A stretch of DNA of 36,463 nucleotides from a bacterium (GTDB lineage: Bacteria > Patescibacteriota > Minisyncoccia > Moranbacterales > DUUL01), in the NCBI GenBank assembly GCA_018675685.1, contig JABGXP010000010.1, forward strand, positions 113,427 through 149,889, written 5' to 3'. This document shows, piece by piece, positions 17,688-25,958 of this stretch. The notes under the pieces are model-generated. The model made no database searches. It saw nothing but the letters and a program-made list of their open reading frames with translations, and had not been told where the DNA came from. The position numbers and the translations under genes were made by a program. Numbering within the stretch: the stretch's first letter is position 1; each line of letters opens with the position of its first letter.

Positions 17688-19373
17688 TTATTGTCTCATA
17701 GTCCAAAAAGCCCCATTCACTTTAGGAGTAGTTAGTTTTTTAAAACTATTTTCAGGACACTTTTTTTGAAATTGTTTTCGTAATAAAAGCTTTGTTTCAT
17801 AGAAGACAATCAGGGAGTTTTCGCAATGAATTCCAGTAAGGCCTTCGCTCGGATGAATAAAAACATAATTTTTTATATCAGGAAAGCCTGAAAATTCAAG
17901 TGTCTTGAGAGTTTTTGTTTTTCTGTCAGCTGAGAATTCCACATGCTCGGGAATAATAATGAAATTATTCTCCTCCCGCTCTAATCCTCTGATTATTTTT
18001 CCAAAACTAACCTGATTTTCTTGAAACACTTCTTTGGTTTTAGTATCTTTTGCCCAAACCTCAAAATATAAATACACTTGAGAAAAGCCAGCTAGCACAA
18101 CCATTAAAATCAAACAAGAGATCGAAAATTGCAAAACACGCCAACGCCATTTTTTCATTGAAATTCTCGTGGAGAGTTTAAGTTTTTGATATATTTGAAT
18201 TAAATATTCAAATGGTATTATACAGAAAATAAAAATAGCTGGTATTGCCCAAATAAACTGTTTCGAACTCGGTTCTTGGTTTGAATTTAGTGATCCAATC
18301 AGCAATGCTGTAAGGAAAATTATTTGAGCAAGTGCGGAAGCATGAATGTTTTTTGGGACATTTGTTTTTTTAAATTGCCCAATGATAGAGAAGATAAAAC
18401 TTCGCATCGAAAGAAAAAATCCAAAAAGAAACAGAATGGACCAAGCGAGCGGAATGATTGGGAGAGAAGAATAATTATGAAGTTGATTAGAGTCACCCAA
18501 GTAAAATAACGAGCCAAAATAAGAAACCATATTCTTTATAGGGGAGAGATTAGAAGCATCGAAACTCAAAGCTCCCTTAAGACTATCTTGAAAAAGGTGA
18601 TGATCATTTTGCATTTGCAGAAGAAGCGGTACTGAAAAGAGTAAGATCGACATTGATAGGAACAGCAAATGTAGTTTGAAAAAACTAAGAAACTTCTTGT
18701 CCAAAAAAGAAAAATACAAAACAAGGAAAAATGGAAGCAGTAAGGAGAAAATCATCAAAGGATGTATCCAGAGACCAAGACCAATAGTTGCTCCGGATAA
18801 GACAAAGTAAAGATGTTTCTTTGAGAAAAATCCGCGCATCAATAAAAGAGAGAGCCAAGTGATGAGAAACGGAATAAAAATTTCAGAATAAGCGAGGCGC
18901 GAAAAATTTACATGCCAAAAGGAAAATGTCAAAAAAAATGTTCCCAAAAGTGCTAACCGATATGAAAAACGCAATTCTTTGAGTAGAAAAAAGAAGCCGA
19001 TAATCGTCAATATTCCAATAAAAGCACTTAGTAGCCTCAATGCGAAAATATTCATTCCAAAAATTCCGAAACTAACCGAAGTTAATTTCGTAAAAACACC
19101 CAATTCATATCCGTTTTGGACAAAAGAGTTTATAGTAGTTTCTTCATCATTTAAACCCAAGGCAAGAAGACCATAATTAGCCTCCGTTTCATGGAGTCCA
19201 GAGGGTATTTGCTCCAAGTTGTAAAATCTAAGAAAAGCACCAGAGAGTATAATAGCTAATAGCATTGTAATAACGAACAATTTTTTTCTTGTTAGAAAAA
19301 AATTGTTTATCCAAGGGATGAAATTATTAACAGTTGTTTTTTTATTTTCCACTTTTTTATTTTTATGAATCAA
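17688..19373 (-). CDS. GT39/ArnT-like polytopic membrane protein
   Basis: FLRFYNLEQIPSGLHETEANYGLLALGL, FSFWHVNFSRLAYSEIFIPFL; many TM segments. Confidence 0.8.
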   Translation of the reverse strand: MIHKNKKVENKKTTVNNFIPWINNFFLTRKKLFVITMLLAIILSGAFLRFYNLEQIPSGLHETEANYGLLALGLNDEETTINSFVQNGYELGVFTKLTSVSFGIFGMNIFALRLLSAFIGILTIIGFFFLLKELRFSYRLALLGTFFLTFSFWHVNFSRLAYSEIFIPFLITWLSLLLMRGFFSKKHLYFVLSGATIGLGLWIHPLMIFSLLLPFFLVLYFSFLDKKFLSFFKLHLLFLSMSILLFSVPLLLQMQNDHHLFQDSLKGALSFDASNLSPIKNMVSYFGSLFYLGDSNQLHNYSSLPIIPLAWSILFLFGFFLSMRSFIFSIIGQFKKTNVPKNIHASALAQIIFLTALLIGSLNSNQEPSSKQFIWAIPAIFIFCIIPFEYLIQIYQKLKLSTRISMKKWRWRVLQFSISCLILMVVLAGFSQVYLYFEVWAKDTKTKEVFQENQVSFGKIIRGLEREENNFIIIPEHVEFSADRKTKTLKTLEFSGFPDIKNYVFIHPSEGLTGIHCENSLIVFYETKLLLRKQFQKKCPENSFKKLTTPKVNGAFWTMRQ

Positions 19374-19402
19374 AACTTTCTGATGAATTTTTTGTTACTT
19401 TC

Positions 19403-19431
19403 ATTATATTTCTTTTAATTGGTATTGTAAA
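19403..19431 (-). promoter_or_regulatory. Promoter for the GT39-like gene
   Basis: Reverse strand TTTACA-N17-TATAAT. Confidence 0.65.
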
Positions 19432-19447
19432 CAATATATGGTATAAT
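19419..19447 (+). promoter_or_regulatory. Promoter for the 19571-28442 operon
   Basis: TTGGTA-N17-TATAAT; overlaps the divergent promoter. Confidence 0.65.
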
Positions 19448-19570
19448 GCTACTAACTAAACGGATAGGAATTCCAGTATTCAGAAGCTTGAATCTGAAAT
19501 GGAATGTTTGTGATTAGCAATACAAATATAAAAAACATAAATAATCTAAGCAAGGATTATTAAAAAATCT

Positions 19571-22500
19571 ATGCAAGAAAATAAAGACCAACAAGCAAAG
19601 TCTACTCCCATTGAAGGAGGGGATTCTTCAGGGAAAATTGAGCAACCTTCAGTTAAAAAAGAGGATATAATTACGGCATTTGAGAAAGTTTTTACACCAG
19701 ATGCAATCAATGATTATTTACGAAAATACACTGCAAATGAGAGAGTCGAACGAAAGGAGAAGCTAAGTAGCAATTTGATGAGCTTTGCTTCAGCATTAAA
19801 AGAGAAAGCCCAAAATGGGGAACTGAATTTGCAAAATGATGAAGAAGTTAAAAGTGCCCTTTGTGATTTATTAGAGAGTAAACGACTGGGTAGGTTGGTG
19901 AAGATAATTAAAGGGGAGGAAGTTGGACTAGTTGATGAGGACTTTATTCACGACATTGAAGATGCTGGTCTGGAAAAAAAAGATTCTTCAACCAAAGAGC
20001 AACACTCGAATGAGAGTGGGACTAATGAAAAAAATGAGGATATAAAAGATTCGACAGAGAAACCTAAGGCCATAGATTCGAACCAAGAATTTTTTGATAA
20101 AAACAAAATTAACCCTGACAAAGTCTATGTAAATAAATCCGATGGAAGACAAATGAAAGTGGTCGGTTTCGAGAATGGCAAAGCTCAAATTGTGTTTTTG
20201 CCAGCTGGAACAAAAGCAGATGAGAAGGGGGTTAATGTTATTAATCTAGACTCTGATTGGGTAGAAGGGCTTGACGATAAGCAAATAGAAGGCTCTAAGT
20301 TCGATGATTTTATGGCGGACTACCAAGAGGCTGGGGCTGGTGAGTTGGAAATTGGAGATAAGGAATTGAGAGGAAGTAGCACAACTAAGAAAGTCGATTC
20401 AATGGAGGTGGAAAAACTAGAAAAAGGGAAAGGTGAAGTTATAGGCCTCAATGGATTGACTGATTTGTTTGGGGTCACAGAATCAAAATATAGTTCAGCA
20501 GACGGAAAGGATCAACTTGAAATCACGGGATATTATTATAGAAAGGATGATACAGAGTGGGACATTAAAATCAAAGAGTCAGCTGATGCAAAGCCAAGAA
20601 AAGTTTCTCCGGAAGAATTAACAGCGCTACTTGCTGAAAAATATACTGAGCGAGAAATTTCGCCACAAGTAGAAGAAGTTATGAACAAGGGAGATTTTGA
20701 TTTTTTCCGTGATGAGTTTGGGCGAAATAAAGAGTTTGTGTATAAATCAGCAGAAACAGGAAACTCTTTTATGATTGTAAAACATAAATTTTCCAAGCAA
20801 CGCAAACAAAATCAAGTAAAAATTCTTTTAACAGATAAAAAAATTGGAGATAATCCAATTAGTTTTTGGGTGCTTACAAGAGGGGTTGGAGAATTAGCTA
20901 AGAAAGATGAGAGTGGCAAATATGTTCGAAGACCTGCAGGCGACCCAGAACCAAAAGAAGCACCAAAAGATACTACTGCACAAGAAGATGCCGTTGAAAA
21001 AGTTGACCAAGGAGAGGAGCAAGCAGCTTCCCCCAAAGACGCAACAACTCAGGACAAAATAGATAAGCTAGACGAGCAACTTGATGGAGCAAAAAACAAA
21101 GGGCCTGTTTTTGATAGCGTTAAAGCCGAAAAAGAATCATTAGAAGGGGAGAAAAATGATCTAGTGGATAAAGGAGAGGGGACTCCTGAGAAAAAAGAAA
21201 CTGGGAGTAAATTAGAGTCCGAACAAGAAGAAGGGAAGCAACAAGCAATGGACAAAAAATTTGAAACATGGAAAGAAGCTCAGGTTAATGTTGAAGAAAA
21301 GGGGAATAAATTAAATATTGTTAAAAGAAATCTCGCTAAACTGGGGATTTCCATGGGCGAAGATGCTGAAGCAATGAAGGAGCTAAAGGAAGCTAGGGAG
21401 GCGATGAAAGTAGCCGAGAGTGAGTTCAAAGCTTCTCATGGTGACTTCTCTCAAGAAACAACAGAAAGAAGAAAAGTGGCTCTAGAAAAAAGTAAGTACA
21501 AAAAAAAGGAGAAAAAAGAGTTGATGAGAGAGTTTATGCACAAAGAGAAAGTTGTTGATTCAGAAAGAATAGGTGAAGATGGTGAAAAAATTTCCGAAAA
21601 AATAAGTTTGATGCAGGATTTGAACAACAAAATGCTGGAGATGAATAAGGCAAGAATGGAGGCGCTGAGTAAGCGTGAAAAAGGCGTTGTCGGAAAATTG
21701 TTTGAAGGATACACCAAACTGTCTAAGAAGAAAAAAATTGCAATTGGCGTTATGCTAGCTGGTACAATCGGTGCAACAGGCGCTTTGGCTGGTGGCGCGG
21801 CAGTTGGTACAGCTGCAGGTGTGGCAGCTTCAACTGGCACCATGCGATTGGTTAGATCTTTGATTGGTGGTGCTGTAAGTGCTAAGGTTTTTAAATCAAG
21901 AGTGGATAAAGCTGCTCAAACTCGCGGGGTGAGGGAAGAAAACATTGAAAGAAGTGCCATGGGGAAATATTTAAAAGGAAAAGACATGGATATGGTCTCA
22001 ATGGTGCAAAAGAGAATGAAATTAGAGAAAAAAGATAATATCAAGGCGATGGCAGCAGCCGGAATCACTGGTTTTGCTGTGGGTGGTGGAGTGAAAGCTT
22101 TTACAGATCTTGAACTTTTTGATGCTGCTAGTTTTGAAACTGACGCGCCAGCAGCAGTTGATGACAGACCTCTTACAGAAAAATTAATGAGTAAAATAGG
22201 AGTTGATTATGACTCTGATAACGGTAATGCCAGATTTGTTGGAAGTGAACCTGAAAAAGAAGCTTTAGGCGAAACCAAGGAGCAGCCGAAATTAACAAAA
22301 GAAGAGCCAGTTGACACAAAAGAAGCTGAGCATAAAACCAAGGATCATGTTGACGGAGTTGATGCAAAGGACTCAGAGCATACCAAGGATTATATAGATA
22401 AAGAAGAGACAAGAAGCGATAAATCATTTACTGAGAGCATGGCCAAGATGAAATTGGCAGATGAAATTGCTGAGAAAATGGGCATCGAATTTGATCCAGA

Positions 22501-24925
22501 GCAAGGAAAGGCTAGTTTTGAAGGAAACGTGCCGACTGAGATTAATGGACAAGAAGTTTCAATGGAGATTCTAACAGAAGACCAACAAAAGAGTGTGCTT
22601 TCTGCGAGAGAGATGAGAGCGATGTCAGATGACTATGCTCTTTCTCGTGATGATGCTGAGAGGATTGCTGACTTTAGATTGGCTGATTCGCAAAAAATAA
22701 TGGTGAGCGCTGCTGATATAGCTAAGAAAATGGGAATTGAATTTGATCCAGAAAAAACTGTGGTTATGCAGGAATCAGGAGTGCCAACAACAATAGGAGA
22801 CAAGGAAGTCCCAATGGAATTGTTGACAGAAAAGCAACAAGGAAGCGTTAAATTCTCTAGAGAGATGGGCGACCTTGCAGAAAAAGTTTCCCTTGAAAGG
22901 AAGTTACCAGAATTCGGGAAAGTTTCAGAAAATCAGGTTTCACATCAGGAGTCTCCAGAGGAGAACTTATCGAAGGAAGGTGAAATTGGATCACAAGAAA
23001 AGAGTGAAGAAAATTTAGAAGTAGAAACGAAAATCCTAACTTCCAAAGAGTTGAGTCAAAAACTTGAAGGACTCAAGATTAATGAAAAAGACAGTGCCTG
23101 GAAAGCTCTTAGTGGGATGACGCTAAAGGAGCTGGAAAGCTTCCCAAAAACTCAAAGTGCGGCTGTTGATGCATGGAAGGCTGGAACCTTAAACTTACCA
23201 GAAGATGCAAGAGCCATCTTGGGCTTTGTTGACATCAGAGAGGCTGGAAGAATGGGAAAAATGGCAAGCATCATTGTTTCTGAAATTGACGATACAAAGA
23301 TTGATTCCTTAGAAGGAGTGACACTAGAAAATGCCCTCAGGGGTGATTTTGTCTCGACGAAAGAATTAATCCAACCAGAAGATCTCCCAATGGAAGAGAT
23401 GTCAGTTGAATTGAAAAAAGGCGAGAATGTTTGGCAGAAAGTTTCAGAGCACTATGATGGAGAGCAAGACAAGACAGCAAAAGTGATAGTTGCATTTGAA
23501 GAGAAGACCGTAAAAGAGTTACAACGAAGCGGAATGAGCGAACAAAAAGCTAAAGATTTTATTGATTGGAAATTTAGACATTTACCAGTTGGTCAAGATG
23601 TCGAATTAGATGAAAGTGGTTTGAGAGTCGAAGGATTCACTGATAAGAAAGGAATTAGGCAATTTGAGGCAAAATATGAGGCGCAGTCAGTAGAACCAAA
23701 GCCAGAGGCAATATTGGAGCCAAAAGAGCTTTCAGAGAGAGAATTAGCCGAAAAAGAGTACAATGAAATGCCGCCAGAGCAACGTGTCCATGAAGACAGT
23801 AGTCTCAAAATAGAAGAAATAAACGCAGTGGCTAATGATGAATTGATGAACGCTGGTTTGGAAATTAATTCCAAAACATGGAACCTAGTCAAGGGAATCT
23901 CAGTTGAAAAATTACTCAAAGAAATCCCAGCTGATGACAGAGATCCAGCTATCATTTATAAAGAACTAACAAAGCCTGGTCATCTAATTCAAATTGACGA
24001 GCTAAAGCAAGATGGATTCTTGGATGGCGTTAGTTATAAGGAATTTAAGGATTTGCAAAAAATTTCAAATATGATGAACGAGTGGACTCCTGACAAAGCT
24101 GAGATGGCAATGAAACTTGAGGATTATTTAAATCATCATGTTGAAGAATCGATAAATAGTGTGACACCAGGAAGTGCAGAAGAGCTTGCCCAAGATGTGG
24201 CAAGAGAAACTAGTGGTGAATTAAGAAACGCTGGCCTGGAAGTAGATTCTAGGACATGGGAGCTCACAAAAGGAATCTCAGTTGAAAAATTACTCAAAGA
24301 AATCCCAGCTGACGACAGAGATCCAGCCATCGTTTATAAGGAATTAACAGAATCCGGCAAGTTAATTCAAATTAATGAGCTGAAACAAGATGGATTCTTG
24401 GATGGCGTTAGTTATAAGGAATTTAAGGATTTGCAAAAAATTTCAAATATGATGAACGAGTGGACTCCTGACAAAGCTGAGATGGCAATGAGCCTAGAAG
24501 ACTATCTAGAGAGTCACGTCGAACAGTCCCTGGCTGATGTTCATGGAGAAGATGCAGGAAATATTGTGCAAGAAGTTGTCTCTCCTCAAGAAGAAATCGA
24601 TTCAGTGGGAAGCGATCTCTTCGAAAAAATGTCCTATCATGAAAGAATTGTTCTTGCTGAAACAAGCGGAAAGGACTTTTTGAGCTCTGTTAAAGTTGCT
24701 GCTGAGGAGGTCCAAAAATCGCCAAAGACAGCAACTCAGTTCTATCAAGAAAATCGCTTGGGAATTGAAATTGCTGATAAAATTCATGACAAAGGTGGAT
24801 TTGAAAAGGGGAATATTGAAGATAGTGTAAAAGAATATATAGAAAAAGGAAATACGGTAACAGAGGAAGAATTAAAAGGGTTAGCTAAGCTAATTGAAAA
24901 CGCTAAAAAGATAAATCGAAATTGA
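19571..24925 (+). CDS. Giant (1784 aa) charged repeat protein with Gly-rich hydrophobic segments
   Basis: Single uninterrupted ORF; repeats, Gly-zipper segment AIGVMLAGTIGATGALAGGAAVGTAAGVAAS, and a LysM-like segment ELKKGENVWQKVSEHY. Confidence 0.85.
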   Translation: MQENKDQQAKSTPIEGGDSSGKIEQPSVKKEDIITAFEKVFTPDAINDYLRKYTANERVERKEKLSSNLMSFASALKEKAQNGELNLQNDEEVKSALCDLLESKRLGRLVKIIKGEEVGLVDEDFIHDIEDAGLEKKDSSTKEQHSNESGTNEKNEDIKDSTEKPKAIDSNQEFFDKNKINPDKVYVNKSDGRQMKVVGFENGKAQIVFLPAGTKADEKGVNVINLDSDWVEGLDDKQIEGSKFDDFMADYQEAGAGELEIGDKELRGSSTTKKVDSMEVEKLEKGKGEVIGLNGLTDLFGVTESKYSSADGKDQLEITGYYYRKDDTEWDIKIKESADAKPRKVSPEELTALLAEKYTEREISPQVEEVMNKGDFDFFRDEFGRNKEFVYKSAETGNSFMIVKHKFSKQRKQNQVKILLTDKKIGDNPISFWVLTRGVGELAKKDESGKYVRRPAGDPEPKEAPKDTTAQEDAVEKVDQGEEQAASPKDATTQDKIDKLDEQLDGAKNKGPVFDSVKAEKESLEGEKNDLVDKGEGTPEKKETGSKLESEQEEGKQQAMDKKFETWKEAQVNVEEKGNKLNIVKRNLAKLGISMGEDAEAMKELKEAREAMKVAESEFKASHGDFSQETTERRKVALEKSKYKKKEKKELMREFMHKEKVVDSERIGEDGEKISEKISLMQDLNNKMLEMNKARMEALSKREKGVVGKLFEGYTKLSKKKKIAIGVMLAGTIGATGALAGGAAVGTAAGVAASTGTMRLVRSLIGGAVSAKVFKSRVDKAAQTRGVREENIERSAMGKYLKGKDMDMVSMVQKRMKLEKKDNIKAMAAAGITGFAVGGGVKAFTDLELFDAASFETDAPAAVDDRPLTEKLMSKIGVDYDSDNGNARFVGSEPEKEALGETKEQPKLTKEEPVDTKEAEHKTKDHVDGVDAKDSEHTKDYIDKEETRSDKSFTESMAKMKLADEIAEKMGIEFDPEQGKASFEGNVPTEINGQEVSMEILTEDQQKSVLSAREMRAMSDDYALSRDDAERIADFRLADSQKIMVSAADIAKKMGIEFDPEKTVVMQESGVPTTIGDKEVPMELLTEKQQGSVKFSREMGDLAEKVSLERKLPEFGKVSENQVSHQESPEENLSKEGEIGSQEKSEENLEVETKILTSKELSQKLEGLKINEKDSAWKALSGMTLKELESFPKTQSAAVDAWKAGTLNLPEDARAILGFVDIREAGRMGKMASIIVSEIDDTKIDSLEGVTLENALRGDFVSTKELIQPEDLPMEEMSVELKKGENVWQKVSEHYDGEQDKTAKVIVAFEEKTVKELQRSGMSEQKAKDFIDWKFRHLPVGQDVELDESGLRVEGFTDKKGIRQFEAKYEAQSVEPKPEAILEPKELSERELAEKEYNEMPPEQRVHEDSSLKIEEINAVANDELMNAGLEINSKTWNLVKGISVEKLLKEIPADDRDPAIIYKELTKPGHLIQIDELKQDGFLDGVSYKEFKDLQKISNMMNEWTPDKAEMAMKLEDYLNHHVEESINSVTPGSAEELAQDVARETSGELRNAGLEVDSRTWELTKGISVEKLLKEIPADDRDPAIVYKELTESGKLIQINELKQDGFLDGVSYKEFKDLQKISNMMNEWTPDKAEMAMSLEDYLESHVEQSLADVHGEDAGNIVQEVVSPQEEIDSVGSDLFEKMSYHERIVLAETSGKDFLSSVKVAAEEVQKSPKTATQFYQENRLGIEIADKIHDKGGFEKGNIEDSVKEYIEKGNTVTEEELKGLAKLIENAKKINRN
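23894..24150 (+). repeat. Repeat copy 1 within the giant ORF
   Basis: GISVEKLLKEIPADDRDPAIIYKELT...KISNMMNEWTPDKAEMAM; 24008-24113 identical to 24386-24491. Confidence 0.95.
24272..24528 (+). repeat. Repeat copy 2 within the giant ORF (offset 378 bp = 126 codons)
   Basis: GISVEKLLKEIPADDRDPAIVYKELT...KISNMMNEWTPDKAEMAM. Confidence 0.95.
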
Positions 24926-24950
24926 AATATAAACAATTAAAAAAAACAAA

Positions 24951-25319
24951 ATGTCTTTAAAAGAAAGTATTAAGGCGGCTCAAATTGATTTGATAAAAGA
25001 GCTTGGAATCAATGACCTTCCTCAAGAACAAAGAGAGGAAACACTCACCCAAATGAGTGAGGTTATTCAGCAGCGCATAGTACTACGAATCGTGGAAGAG
25101 CTTCCTGCTGACAAAAAAGAAGGGTTTGCAGACGTGGTAAACAATAGTGCTGAAGAACCAGAAGCTATTGATACATTCTTAACTGAAAATCTCCCCAATG
25201 TCGAAGAGCTTGTTTTGGAGGAGATCGGAAAGTATAAAGCAGAGATGTTGGAATTTGTGAGCAAATCTGCTGACAAAGAAACTGACCCCAAAGAAGCAAT
25301 TGAAGAGGGAGAAGAGTAA
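24951..25319 (+). CDS. DUF5663-like small acidic protein
   Basis: LIKELGINDLPQEQREETLTQMSEVIQQRIVLRIVEELP pattern, recalled as DUF5663-like; not searched. Confidence 0.65.
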   Translation: MSLKESIKAAQIDLIKELGINDLPQEQREETLTQMSEVIQQRIVLRIVEELPADKKEGFADVVNNSAEEPEAIDTFLTENLPNVEELVLEEIGKYKAEMLEFVSKSADKETDPKEAIEEGEE

Positions 25320-25355
25320 GATTTTTTAGATAATATAAATCAGTAAGCTAAAAAA

Positions 25356-25910
25356 ATGCCAGAGCAGGAAAAAACCATAAACAAGGAGGGGATGAGTGAG
25401 ACGCAAGATTTCGCAGAAAAATTAAAAAACTCTGACAGTGCTGCGACTGAAAAGGTTCATGATAAGAGTGAATTAGAGAAAATAATAAAGCGAAACCAAG
25501 AAAGGGTTCATAAAAGTGAAGCTACGCACAATAGTGTGCATGAAGAAATTGAACCAGTGCCGTCGCAGAGCGAAACTGCCATTGATAAGGTACATGAAAA
25601 AATTGAAACAACGCCTCCGTTGAAAAAAGTAGAAACAAAGAAAGACGAGGAGCAAAAGGAAAAGAAACAGGAAGAACAACAGAAGGAACATGTAAAGTTT
25701 CATGCAAAGGACATTGCTTTATCAGGAAGCCCAGATGATCAAATTTCAAAGATCGTTGACCTAGCTTCGAAGAAAGATCCATACTTTGCAATTAAAGTTG
25801 CAAAACACATTGATAATAACTATATTTTAGATAGAGTGCATGATCAATTGACTGAAGACCAGGTCAGGAAAGCGTTAATAGAAAAAGGACTATTAGAAAA
25901 CCTTGGGTAG
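25356..25910 (+). CDS. Hypothetical low-complexity protein with VH-containing repeats and a conserved-looking helical C-terminus
   Basis: KVHDKSE, RVHKSEA, SVHEEIE and KVHEKIE repeats; C-terminal YFAIKVAKHIDNNYILDRVHDQL. Confidence 0.7.
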   Translation: MPEQEKTINKEGMSETQDFAEKLKNSDSAATEKVHDKSELEKIIKRNQERVHKSEATHNSVHEEIEPVPSQSETAIDKVHEKIETTPPLKKVETKKDEEQKEKKQEEQQKEHVKFHAKDIALSGSPDDQISKIVDLASKKDPYFAIKVAKHIDNNYILDRVHDQLTEDQVRKALIEKGLLENLG

Positions 25911-25958
25911 TTGTTTAGTGAGAGAGAAATTAAAATAAAAATAAATTTTAAATAAAAA

